Shown here one piece after another: positions 51,536 through 63,200 of a stretch of DNA of 64,000 nt. The DNA comes from Mrakia gelida (Eukaryota; Basidiomycota; Tremellomycetes; Cystofilobasidiales; Mrakiaceae). The DNA lies in assembly GCA_024345305.1 (NCBI GenBank), contig BRON01000010.1, forward strand, positions 992,001-1,056,000, given 5' to 3'. The notes beneath the pieces are model-generated. The model saw only the letters and a program-made list of their open reading frames with translations. It was not told the DNA's origin and did not search any database. Within the stretch, counting starts at the first letter, position 1; each line of letters starts with the position of its first letter. Both the position numbers and the translations under genes were made by a program.

Positions 51536-54500
51536 CTAGTGCTTTCTATCCGGCAACCACTCCCTGAAGAGTCCATCGACGGACTTGAAGACGAGGTGTT
51601 GAGGGAGGGAACGGATGACTGTTCGAGAACGAACGACGAGCGACGAGAAGAGGTCAGTTCCCTCGTCCGACTCGAAGAGAAAAGACGTTCAGAAAAGAAG
51701 ACTCACTCTCCGAAACCCGATCATCCACCACCCCCTTCTTGACCCCCGCCTTCTCCGCCATCTCATTCGTCAACCTCAACAGCGCCAGCACACTCAAACT
51801 AACGTGGTTCTGCCCCTTCGCGTAGAACCCTCCCTCCGTCACCGCGCTCGCGAGAGGGCCGTTCAGCGACGAGGGAGTCACGGTCGTGTTGGTGGTGTGG
51901 TTGTTGGAGTTGGAGTTGGAGTTGGAGGAGGAGGATCGGTCGCCTCGAACGAGACGGAGGAGGATTTCGAAGATGTGGTCCATTTCGGTGAGGTGGGTTT
52001 TGACGAATCGACGACGTTCTCGAGCCGTTCCGGCGGTGGAGTTCATGGCCCAGGAGTCGAGGGTGGATTGGATGGTTGGAGGGTGGGGAGCCTGGGCGAA
52101 AGAGGGAGGGAAAAAGGAACGCGTTCGAATCAGCTTCTCGCGTTTTCCGTCGTCGTCGTCGTCGTTCTCTCCGCCCCACCCCACCCCAACCCAGAGAACG
52201 AAAGCCCAGAACACTCACCTGCTCAGGATCCAAAATCTCAAACTTCCCCCTCCAAGCCAGTCCTTTCCCACCCTCCCTCTTCCCAGGCTGCCCAAAGATA
52301 TCGTTCAACCAATCCTCCACGTTGCCCGTCTTGATCCACTTGGGCTCGCTGAGCGGTTTCTCCTGATCGAGGTAGGCGATGATCTTGAACGTGTCGCATC
52401 GAAGTTCGGGGTAAGCAGCTGAAGGGTCCGAGTCGGGGGTGATGAACTGATGGATGGGAGGAGTCCAGCCGGCGGTAGGATCGGTGACGCCGTCCCACAT
52501 GTCCTCGAGAGCTTCGAAGTCGACGGGGCGGAAGGTCTCGGTTTCTTCGTCTAGGAGCTCCATCTGTCGAGAGAAGAGGGAGGGAGAGACCAGGGGTCAG
52601 CGGAGGGAAGAGGAGACGCGACGAGACGAAACGCGAGACGAGACGAGGTGGGACTCACGAGGATTCCTCGACAGATATCCCAACGACGCTTATCGACCTT
52701 CTTCTCTCCAGCCCCACCAACAACAGGCTTCTTCTCCTCCTTCACCGTCGTCGTCGAAGCAGGAGCGAGGACAGCCGTCGGCGTAGGAGTCGCGTCCTTC
52801 TTCGTCGTTTCCTCCCCACCCTCCTTCTCTCCCTCGGTCTCCTCGACCTTCACCACAGCCTCACTCTCCTCCCCACCCTCCACAGGAGCAGGCGTACTCT
52901 CCTTCATCGGCGACGGAGCTCCCTCCTCCGCTCCTTCTCCCTCAAGCTTCGCCACCTCCTCCCCCTCTACAGCTCCCTCGACCTTCACACCCTCCTCCTT
53001 CACGTCCTTCTTCTCACTCTCCACCTCCTCAACCTTCGTCTCCTCCCCAGGCTCGATCTCCCTCCTCCACCTGATCGTGAACTCCACTTTCCCTTCAGCT
53101 CTCGACACCCTCACCCGTTCCACCACCTCCGCATCGATACAGATCCTCCTCGTGCACCTCTCGTACAGAATCGAGACTCGATTCGCAGAGGGTTCCGGAC
53201 CATCGTAGACGGGGTAGTTCTTCTCCTTGATCCCCCCAGGAGCGACGTCTGGGTTCTGAGGACCTGTAGGGATGGTTTTGGAGCGGGTTCCGATGATCTT
53301 GTTGGAGGCGGACATGTTGGGAGGAGGAGGAGGGGGAGGAGGGAGGGAGGCGGAGGGGGTTGGCGAGGGAGAGGGAAGGGTTGTCGAGGCGAGGGAGAGG
53401 GAGGAGATGGTGGGTTCGGGATCGAGGGCGGCGGTGGTGGTGGTAGAGTCGGAGACGATGGGAGGTTCGTCCTCGAGGTTGGTGATGGAGGAAGAAGGAT
53501 CCTCCTCGGGAGCGACGACGGCGACGGTGGGAGGCTCGACCACGGTTGAGGAGGAGGTGGTCGGTTCGACTGAGCTTCGAGCGCTGGTCATGGAGATATC
53601 TCCGGCTGCATCGTCCTCGGGGACGTCCTCAGCAGCGGTGGCATCGGCTGCGACGAGGGTGGAGGTGGAAGGAGTCTCGGTCGCGTCGGAGGAGGGTTGC
53701 TGTTCGAGTTCCGAAGGGAGAGTCGATTCGACGGCGGTCTCGGTGGGAGTTGGGTCGGATCCGTTGGGAGTTTGATCGTCGACGACGACAGTAGTAGCCT
53801 TCTCCTGCTGCTGCTGATCCTCCTCGAGTCTCTGCCTCTCCGCCTCCTCCTCGATCTGCTGTTCCACATCCTCCAACAACGCTCCGACCTCGCTCTCCTC
53901 CATTGGCGCTCCGTCGAGATCCTCCTCCTCCTCCTCGTCTCCGCCGTTCTCTCCAGTCTTCGACTCCTCCAGGGCGGCAGCCTGTTCCTCGGACACCTCG
54001 ACGATGAGTGGGGTCAGGGCTGGAGGAGGAGCGACGTAGGCAGGAGCAGGTCGTTCTCGAAGACCTTCGATTCCTCCTCTTCCTCGCTTCTCGCCGGGTC
54101 CGTGTCCGGCTGGCGAGTCGAAGTAGATTCGAAGACGACTGATCTCCCGAGTGGTGGATCCTCCGACGGAGTCCGAGTTCTCCTTGCCGTGGGTCATGAA
54201 GTAGGAGTTTCGGTGTTTCGTTGGGTGGGAGGACGCGGAGGGAGAGGAGGGCGAATCGTCTGCGAGAGAACGAAACGCAGAGGAGAGGGAATCGAGTCAG
54301 CGACGGAATAAATCACTCGAACGGGTGCTCATACGTCGAGATGGTTCGCGAGAACACGAAGGAGAGCGAAACGAGACTCACCACCAACGTCCGAACCCGT
54401 GCCATCAGCCTTCCTCTTCTTCCCTTCCTCCTCCCTCTCCTTCTCCGGCACCGATCCCCACTTCCACAGCAGCTCCGGCAACTCGAGCCCAACGATCTTG

Positions 54501-56400
54501 AAGTCGGTCAACGTCCTCTTCGAGTCCTCCTTCTCCTTGAGGCGAGCCTTCTCGGCGTTGGCAGCAGCGAGGGAAGCGGCGGCGTTGGCTGAGGAGGAAG
54601 CAGCGTTGTTGGAACCTCCTCGACCTCCTCCTGGAGCGGCTCGGGGACCTCGAGGAGCGTCGGCAGTGGAGAGATTGGCTTGGAAGGCTCCTCGACCACC
54701 TGAAACGAAAGGAAAGCGAAAGAGAGGAGGGAGGAAGTCAGCGAAAGAGCTCGCGTCGGACACGAAAGGGACGAACACGTCGTTCGAAGGTCGGGCTCGA
54801 CCTCAAAGGCAAAAGAAAGGACAAGAAACTCACCTCGACCTCTATATCCACCTCTATCTCCCCTCCCACCCAATCCCAACCCACCTCGTCCCAACCCAGC
54901 TCCTCCCATCGGAGGCGGACTGTTCCTACTCCCTCCTCTCCCTCCTCTCGCACCACTCCCACTCCTTCCCAACCCTCCTCCATAGCCACCCGACGATGAA
55001 ACAGACTGATCATCGTACCCTCTTCCTCCACCTCTCGAAGACTGCGACAACGACGACGATCCTCCTCGGCCACCTCGACCCATCGACATGGACATGCCCA
55101 ACCCGTCTCGTCCATCTCCACTCGTCAGAGCGACTCCTGCTCCTCCTCCTCCAGCGAAGTACTCGGGTCCTCCTCCCCCTACGCCTCCTCCGTTTCGAGG
55201 TCCGTACCCTCCTCCTCCACCGAGCGGCATCGAGTTGACTCCAGCTGGGTTGACGGGGAGTCCGGAAGGTCGCGAGGAAGAGGAGGAAGGGTAGTCGGAC
55301 TCTGGAGGTCCTTGATGATCGAACCTGGGTCGCTTGGCTGGTGGGAAACCAGATGAGGACGAGCCCGAGGGAGATTGATGACCTCCCATGGGAGCTGAGA
55401 GGAGAGCAGCGGCTGAAGCGGCTGTAGGAGTTCGAGGGAGATGGGAGGGAGGAGCGGGGATGGCTCGTTGAGGTGGTCCGGAAGGTCGGGAGGGGAACGA
55501 AGGAGGTTGCTGCTGGCCTCCGTAGGGAGGCTGTTGTTGCTGGAGTTGCTGAGGAGGGTTGGGGTTGTAGAGGACTGGACCTCCTTGGGAATAGCCCACG
55601 ACTTGTTGAGGAGCGTAGGGCTGCTGAGGTTGCTGCTGCTGCTGGGGAGGGTAGAGGACCTGCTGTTGAGGAGGAGCTCGTTGCTGTTGTTGCTGCTGAG
55701 GGTGAGGGGGAATGGCGTATTGGGGTTGCTGCTGCTGCTGTTGCTGAACTGGCATTCCGTAGGGATTCGCGTAAGGGGAAGGAGGAGGAGGTTGGGGAGG
55801 TTGAGCGTATCCGTAGGCGGCTGGGACTTGCATCGGCTGTGGAAAGAGAACGAACGAGGATAGAGACGAAAGAGAGAAAGTTCAGTATACATGAGAGGAT
55901 GCGTTTCGAGCTCAGAGGAAAGAGAGTCGTCGAAGATGAGAGGGAAGGGAGGGCGAGGTGTCGATGGAAGGTGACGGAAAAATGTGAGGGCGAGGTGAGC
56001 GAAGGGACGAGTAGAGAAGGGAGACTAACAGGTTGCTGAGCATACTGAGGAACAGGAGCAGGAGCTGGAGGTCTAGTAGCGGCTGCTTGAGCTTGAGCTT
56101 GTTGCTGAAGGAAGGAAGGAAGAAGAAGGAGGGCCAGAAGGGGAAGGGAAGGAGAGAAGGTCAGCTCGCTCATCTCGTCGTCCTCCTTCCCTTCCCTCCC
56201 TTCTCTCTCGCCCTCCCTTCTCTCGCACTAACCTGGTAGTACTGAGCCCAAGCCGCCGAGTAATCGGGTGCAGCCTGTTGAGCTGCCGGCTGAGGCTGAT
56301 GAGGACCCGCGGGCATCTGCTGCTGAGGTTGAGGCTGGTGGTGTTGAGCCGGTTGAGGTTGAGCTCCGTACGAGGACGAGTGAGGTCGTTTGTTGTTCAT
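51536..56400 (-). CDS. large Q/P- and RGG-rich protein with an unassigned conserved C-terminal region
   Basis: Probably a nuclear RNA- or chromatin-associated factor; family not recognised. The start MNNKRPHSSSYGAQPQPAQH at 56400 opens about 250 residues of Gln/Pro-rich sequence with many Q runs, then an extended Gly/Arg/Ser region with RGG-type repeats (GRGGRGGSSSLSQSSRGGGR, RGDRGGYRGRG). A folded-looking part begins at LTDFKIVGLELPELLWKWG, followed by REISRLRIYFDSPAGHGPG and a long acidic Ser/Thr/Glu linker. Then come NRVSILYERCTRRICIDAEV, KRRWDICRGILMELLDEETE, TFRPVDFEALEDMWDGVTDP, CDTFKIIAYLDQEKPL, RRRFVKTHLTEMDHIFEILL and SLSVLALLRLTNEMAEKAG. A small last exon gives IIRSLPQHLVFKSVDGLFRE, then WLPDRKH and TAG at 51536-51538. 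The combination faintly recalls CCAR-type proteins, but I cannot support that. Splice phases are consistent where checked. Confidence 0.75.
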
Positions 56401-58756
56401 CGAAGAAAGGCTCAGAGAGAGCGCGTTCGACAAGAGACCAGAGAGAGAGAGAAGAGGGAAAGTGGAAGAGGAAGGGGGACGGGAGGGAGGGAAGGTGGCC
56501 GTTTGGGAGGGAGGACGACGAGCTCGACAGGCGAAAGGGTACCAGGGCGAGGAGTCGACCTGACGACCGTCTCGTCTCTGGTAGATATGTCTTTCGAGAG
56601 CAACCACCTTGCAAACGTTGGTTCTCACGAGGCAGATCTTTTTATTTTCACGAACGAGAACGAGATTCAAGGAGGTTGAAGCACATGAGATCAAGAAGCA
56701 AAAACGGAAGGGAAAAGACCTGCGACGAAAGGAAGGGAAGGACGGACGAGAGTCAGTACAACCGCTTCTTCTTGGCTCAGGACAGTATGAATCGCAGATA
56801 GATGGTAGGGGTTGTCGAGGTGGAGATGGGAGTGAGTGGAAAAATGCTTGATCTGTTGTCTCGTGTGTTTCAGGGCGATTCTGAAATAAACAATCATGGA
56901 AGGAGTCCAAGTGGACCCCTGCGTATGAAACAGCTTCTAGTTGATTGTGTTTTTAAGTATGCTTCATCCTTCGAAGATAAACGCGATCAAGCAGTGGCGA
57001 GGGTGGTTGGGTGGTGGGTTGAGGGAAGGGAGGGAGGGGAGGGGGAGGGGAGGAGGGGAGGAGAGGAGGGCGCGAGAAGAGAGGGAAGAGAGGGCTACTC
57101 ACAGGTTCAAGAAGAATTACCTGAGCTCAAGCCACGTCGTGAGAGCATGGGAAGAGGGAGAAGAGAGTGAGAAGAGAAAAGAGGTGAGGGTGGTGGTGAG
57201 GGAGAGAAGGAAGGGAGAAGGAGGAGAGAGCTTTTAGGGGAGGGCTGAAAACGAGGGAGTTTTCGAGCGAGGCGCTTCACGTGTTTCTGGCCCTGCCTGC
57301 GTCGAGCTGGGAGAGATAATGAGGAGATTTTGAGAGGGAAGAGGATGCTTCATCTTGATTGAGGATTGAGGGTGAGTGGTGAGGGAAGATGAAGTTTTGC
57401 AGAGCGAGGAAAGGAGGGATCGATGAGGAGGAGGAAAGAGGGAGGACGAGCTCAGGAGGACGAGCTCACCTCTTCGTCTCCCTCCCAACACCCACGATCA
57501 AGAGAAAAGCAACTGCTAGAGAAGGCCGAGTGCCGCTCGTCTCGGCCGTCGCTCCTCTCACTCGTCATGACCTCCGGTTCAGTCGACTCAGAGGAGCGAA
57601 GGCGACAATCGATATCAGCAATCGGCTCCTCCCGAGCTCGCTCTTCCTCCCCTTTCCTTCTTCTCTCTATCTCTCCATCCACTTCTTCGTTTCCTCTCTC
57701 TCTCTCGCTCTTTGAAGAAGGCTTTATACCTCCTCGTCATCTTCCCTCTTCTTCCTTTCTTTCCTTCTTTCTCTCCTCTTCATCTCTGGTCTTTCGAGGG
57801 AGGACACGGAAGAGCGTTGTGTGAGGATCGAGCGAGGAGCGAGGATGTCGAGCGATGGTACGAGAGGTCGGGTGCTTAGGAGGAACAAGGCGAGGTAAGA
57901 TCCAAAGGTGATTCAAGATAGAGAACAAAAGAGAGGCGGGCAAAAGGCCCTCTTAAACTAGAGACGAGGGAACATTCTAGAAAGAGGTAGCGCGCGAAGG
58001 AAGATGACGCAAAAGGGAACAACTATAGACTACGGGGAGAAAGCGAAGGAAGCCGAAGGAACAATACTATGTATAGAAGAACTGAAGAAAGCCATGACTA
58101 AGTAAAGAAGGAAGGGAAGGTCCGGAGCAGGGTCACGACGCGACGCGATTCCCTGACACGTTGGTTGAAGCTTGGAGCTCGAGCGTTCATCTCTGGCTCA
58201 AAGCTCTCCTTCTAGACATCACGGTTGTTTCCTGTAACCTCGAGGAATGTCAGGGTAGTCTCCTCGTCTGGTGGGAGTTCGTGTCAGAAGTGCTCTCTCG
58301 TTCTCCTCCCCCCACCGTCCTACCATCCCCGGCGTCCTCGATCTTCCTTCCCGCTTCGATCTCTTCGCCTCAACCTTTTTATCCGGATCACAGAGCTGAA
58401 CTGACGTAGGATGGGTCGAGAATTCTCCCCTATCAGGGCTACTTCTTCGACTCTTCCTCGACGCTCAGCTCAAGGGCAGAAGGGACGACGCGTGCATCGA
58501 CTGCTCCAGTCCCCTCGCCTCGACCTCCAAGGACGTCCTTATCTCTCGCTTCCAATTCACTTCCCTTATCCTCTTCGGAATGTCGGCTCGCAGGCACGAT
58601 TACGGATCTATCACGAATGAACCCTCCCCGACCCAAGGGTCCCAAGGGAAACTGCCGAAGCAAAAGTCGACTTCGCCTCGACTCGCAACGACGACCTTCT
58701 TCTCTCCCTCTCTTCCCCTTTTCACCTTTCTCTCACCTTCTTCTTCCTCAATAAAC
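56401..58756. other. 2.4-kb region without a confident gene
   Basis: This is the longest gene-poor stretch in the window. Near 56830-57000 the sequence is less GC-rich than usual. Near 57000-57230 the plus strand is almost pure purine (GGGAGG/AGAGAG). A short reading frame at 57845 (MSSDGTRGRVLRRNKAR, then GTAAGA) could be a first exon, but nothing downstream joins to it convincingly. Two TTATC words (GATA-factor type, 58379-58383 and 58566-58570) precede the DUR3-like fragment. They may be chance. Confidence 0.35.
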
Positions 58757-59485
58757 ATGGAAAGAGAAGCTATCCTCAGTCAGGGAGTCGGGTATGGTGA
58801 GTCGGATCTTCGTTCCATGAGGGAAGCAGAGGAGAGGACGAGGGCGAGCTTTCGATCCCAGTTTCGTTCCTCCATCTCGAGCTCGACTGACCATCCCTTC
58901 TCTTCTTCGTTGTGTGCCCTCAATCTTCAGCTTTCGTCGTCGGGATGTCACTCTGTTTTTCTGCTTTCATCGTCTTCGTCACCTTCCTCGTACGTCCAAA
59001 CCTCCCCTTCGTGAGCGAGCTCAGACGCGTCGGCCGATGAAGGCCAGCGTTGCCTTCGTTCTCCTCTCCCTCCCTCGTCGAAGCTGACCTCTTACCCCTT
59101 CTTTAGTCTCGCTCTGGGTACTATAATTCAGCAAAAACGTTACTCTGGAGGTGCTGTGATCAGTTCGGACGAGCTTGCGAGTGCTTCGAGGTTGGTTCGA
59201 GCTCACCTCCGTCCCTCTCTCCCTCCCCTCCCCTCCTCTCTCGTCTCTCTTTCCCCTGCGATTCCAAGCCTTTTTCGCGTCTTGAGCTGACACACGATAT
59301 CTCTTCGACTTATCCACCATCCAGGAGCATCAAACCTGGACTCATCGCTACCGTTCGTCCTCTTCTTATCGCGACCCTTGGCGAGGGGGAAGAGATCGCG
59401 TCGACGTCGGAAGTCAAAGCTAACTCGCTTTCAAATTCCATCCTCAACAGGGAATCGTCTCTGCTTGGACATGGGCTGCTACTCT
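58757..59485 (+). pseudogene. 5' fragment of a DUR3-like urea/polyamine transporter
   Basis: N-terminal exons of a sodium-solute-symporter-type urea active transporter. Seen in order: MEREAILSQGVGYG at 58757, which is the Dur3 lead; AFVVGMSLCFSAFIVFVTFL (membrane helix 1); QKRYSGGAVISSDELASASR; SIKPGLIAT; and GIVSAWTWAATL. The last two are the most conserved Dur3 block (ASRS-KPGL and VSAWTWAATLL). After 59485 nothing of the remaining roughly 600 residues or 13 membrane helices appears. The next exon-like DNA belongs to the SWIM gene, and splicing into it gives a stop within about 30 codons. The join from exon 2 to exon 3 is in frame only if the acceptor is the internal CAG before CAAAAACG. 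Probably a truncated gene rather than a complete one hidden by introns, because the facing sequence is already used by other genes. Confidence 0.62.
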
Positions 59486-59672
59486 GTGCGTATCCTTCGA
59501 GGTCTGATGTGTCGAGGAGTAGAAGGGAAGAGGTGGAGCGAGGAAGAAAAACGACGAGCGAGAGGGACGAGAGAATGCGCTGACTTCGACCTTTCCTCCT
59601 CCTCCTCCCCTCCCTCCCCTCAAACCCGCTCCTCCTCCCTTGCTTCGCCTTCCTCAGCTCGTTGACGCCAAC

Positions 59673-60261
59673 ATGGGACGAGGACTCAGTGGAGGGAATC
59701 GTGGTGGAGCTGTCCTACGAGAGGGAGTTCCTTGGGGGTCGATGACGGAGCAGGAAAGGAATTTGACGGTGGATCGGTACGCGTCGAGGTTGAAAGCGCC
59801 AGACGCGACGTTCGAGAAGGTTGGCGGATTCGTGTGGATAATCCAGGATTGGGATGTGAAGAATAGAGACCTCAAAGTGAGTAGATCATTCTCTCAGCTT
59901 CTGTTCGTCTCTCGCTTGAGCTGAGGCTCCGCTGATCGCTCTCCTTTGTCCCTCACAGGAGTTCGCCTACCATCACCTCGAGGCTTCGCTAGATTACCAC
60001 TCGATCTCATGCGATTGCTCGTCCTTCAAATCTAGTCTCTCTCCTCAATCCTGCGTCCACACCCACCTCGTCCAGCGCCAACCCGAGCTCATCAGCGACC
60101 GATCGTTCGAGGGAGACCCGACCTTGAGGAACTCGTCGAGCGGGCTCATCCTTGAGGAGAAGGAGCTGATGATTCAGAGACCTGGTAGAACAGAAGAGGA
60201 AAAGGTCAGTAAAGACTTTGGTTCGACGCGAAGGAGAGCGAAAGACTCACCGTCAACCTGA
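59673..60261 (+). CDS. SWIM-type zinc-binding protein, 168 aa
   Basis: Exon 1 (59673-59876) starts MGRGLSGGNRGGAVLREGVP and reads RYASRLKAPDATFEKVGGFV. The intron 59877-59958 has a GTGAGT donor and a CTCACAG acceptor. Exon 2 holds a SWIM-like zinc motif, CDCSSFKSSLSPQSCVH (C-x-C-x11-C-x-H), preceded by a WIIQDWDVKNRD beta-type lead. This is the usual layout of SWIM fingers in MULE-type transposases and related DNA-binding proteins. It continues VQRQPELISDRSFEGDP and ends, if GTCAGT at 60205 is not used as a donor, in KDSPST with TGA at 60259-60261. It overlaps the tail of the minus-strand gene by about 56 bp. The start is uncertain because the frame is open upstream to the CTTCCTCAG at 59658. 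Its function cannot be deduced alone. Confidence 0.5.
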
Positions 60262-63200
60262 GTCGCTGGTACTCTCCGATCTTGACCGCCTCCCTCCGAT
60301 CCTCTCCGTTTGGGCGTAGCTTACAGGGCTTAGCCTTGTCACGGTGGTAGCGAACGCCACTCCTGTCGGTGAAGCCGAAACCGCAGCAGGGGCAACCCCA
60401 AAGCTGAAGAAAACAAGGAAAATCGGGAAGTCAGGACGCGCTCGCGACGAGGGAGACAAGACAGTGCTCGAGATAGAGTCAGACAGCTCACCTTCCATGG
60501 TTCCATCCAGAACGGCTGAAGAAACAATGTAGAGCGAGAAGGAAGTCAGCTTGTGGACTCGAGGCGAGACGAAAGAAAGACGGAAGAAACTCACGTCGTC
60601 CGAGAAACGAACGGTTCCAGGGTCCGACTTGTACGAGGTGTTCTTCAAAATGATGGACTCCTTGAGCTTGGTCTCCTGTCCCTCGATCTATGAAGAGAGC
60701 AAGAACAGAGGGAGTCAGACTCTTCGAACAAGAGAAGAGCGAAGGAGAGAAGTGGGAGAGTGAACGCACGTCGTCCTCGTTCGGATACTCCCCGGTGTCG
60801 AGGAAGATCGTCTCGATACCGGGATGAATCTTCCGATGTTTGTCTCGGCGGTCGGTGTTTCGGAACCGAGGTCGTTCAGGGCAAACCACGCACGTCCATC
60901 GCTGAACGACAAACGAAGGGAAATCAGTTTCGATTCACGGGCGCGTCGAACGGAATCGAGGCGTCGGCTCACAAGCTGATTCGATCCGATGGCATGATTA
61001 AGGAGAGAGTGCTCTAGCAGCAAACCTGGTGCATAAAGTCGGCCAGTGTTCTCCCAGCAGTGGGAATGAAGACATGGCTGAACGAAGAGAACAAAGGGAA
61101 CGATGGATCAGTGACACGTCGCCGTCTCTCTCCTCGGAACCCTGACTGCTAGATCTCACGAACCTTCTCTTTGGCTCGAACCATCTGGTTGTTTTCCCGT
61201 AGAGAAGGGTGAGAAAGGAATAGATCAGCTCTCGAGATCGTCCAAATCCAGCGAAGTGAAGAACGAGCGTACCTCCTTGTTGGCTCCGTACGTACCAAGC
61301 TCGGCGAGTTTTCCGTTCTCGTGCTTGATAGGCCTGACGAGATCGCGAACGAGAAGGAGGTCAGCTCGAGTCGCTCGAGAGTGCGAAGAAGCGAAAATAG
61401 ACTCACAGCGAGCTCCTCGGGGGTCATCAAAGCGATCCAGGCCTTGTACACCTCTCGTTGATGTCGGTAGTGAGCCTGATGAGAACGAGGACGAGGAAGA
61501 GGTCAGCTCGAGTCGTTCAAAGGAGCGAAGGGAGCAAGGGACTCACAGCAAGCTCCTCGGGGGTCATCAAAGCCAGCCTAGCCTTCTTGGCCTCTCGTTG
61601 ATGTCGGTAGTGAGCCTGATGAGAACGAGAACGAGGAAGAGGTCAGCTCGAGTCGTTCGAAGGAGCGAAGGGAGCAAGGGACTCACAGCAAGCTCCTCGG
61701 GGGTCATCAAAGCCAGCCTAGCCTTGAACGCCTCTCGTTGACGACGTTGATGGGCCTGACCAGAGTGAGAACGAGGAAAGAGGTCAGCTCGAGTCGTTCG
61801 AGAGCGCAAAGGGAGCGAGGGAAGACTCACAGCCCGTTGATCAGGAGTCATCGAAGCCCACCAAGTTCTTCGAGCAGCGGCGTTCCGCTGAAAACGCAAG
61901 TCGGAGTCAGCGACGGCGCGCGAAGGGGAGCGAGAGAGATGCAGACGAACATCAGACTCAGCGAGAGAAGCCTGTAGAAAGCGTAAACAAGAAGTTCAGC
62001 TCGCATCGAGGAAGGGGGGAAAGAGAGATGAGCAAGCGAACGAACCCATTCCTCGGGAGTCAGTTCTGCAGAAGGATCTTCGACCAGGCGTCTCCGAAGC
62101 TCTGTTGAAACGCAAACGGTCAGCAACCGAAGGTGGGAAGGTAGCGACCGAGACCGGAGAGTGCACTCACTGATGTTGAGTTCACCTTTCAAACGGGAAG
62201 CAAGGAGGGAGGGTCAGTTTGCGACGCGTCGAGATCGAGAGGGGGAACGCGTCCGCGTTTGAGGATGAGAGTTGAACTCACGTGTCCGCATAGCCTTCTC
62301 AGTCATCAGGCGATCGGCCAGGGAGAAGATCGAGTCCCGAACCTCGAGAGGAGTCGAAGAAGGCCAGTTCAAACTCCGAACCAGATCCAGTCGTCTCGAC
62401 ACGTAGGTCTCAACGAAGGCGACGAACGACGGATCCTCCAATTTGAACTCATCGATGTCGATAGGAACCTTCGAGTCTCGTTCCTTCTTGGAGTAGAAGC
62501 TGACCCAACGAATGTATCGCTCGCCGATGGTTGAACCGAACCCTTCAGGGGAAGCGGACGGGTAGGCGTGAGCATGGAAGTCGGGAACGAATGGGTTGTA
62601 CATGACAGCGTTGGGAGAGAGTCGTCGAACGACACCTTGAGCGACATCCTGAGTGGGAGGGAAATTGATGGATGAAGTCAGTCGAAGGAATCCGAGGAGA
62701 GGACCGCGAAGGAGAGAAGAGAGCAACGCGTCGCGAGATGAAGCTGGCACCCACCGCCTCCGCTGACTTGATCCCACTCGGTACTTGATCCACCGAGCAC
62801 ATGTGCTTCCGAGGGATAACGAAGGAGCCTTCCTTGAGAGGTTTCTCCTTCTCGGCGGCAAGGATGATGCTGATGGAGACGGCGTCGTTTCGAATGAACC
62901 TTCGATTCAGTCCGATGATTGCGACGGGGAAGCGAAGGACGAGAGTTTGGGTTTGAACGAGACCGGAGGCGACGAGGGGGAAGAAGAAGGTTCGGAGACA
63001 GGTCTTGCCGTTGAAGGTGAAGAGCTTGGACTCTTGGAGGTGAGGGACGAATCGACGTTGATGATCCTCCTGGTAGGCTTTGAGGTGACTCGGAGGAAGC
63101 TTGAGGTAGGGATCCTTCCCAGTTTCCTGGACGGGGAACCGAGCTGTAACGACGTCCACATGACCACACTGCGAAGAGCGAAGCAGGAAGTGAGGAAGGA

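Noticed and set aside
57000..57235. Purine tract as a satellite or telomere-like repeat
   Set aside because: It is irregular GGGAGG/AGAGAG without a fixed period, more like the simple purine tracts found elsewhere in the window.
57845..57898. Short exon MSSDGTRGRVLRRNKAR followed by GTAAGA
   Set aside because: No downstream exon joins to it with a sensible product.
60344..60532. Plus-strand Lys-rich frame opposite the second zinc finger
   Set aside because: The minus-strand reading has an ordered Cys/His pattern and a good acceptor (TTCTTCAG). The plus frame has no motif beyond basic residues.
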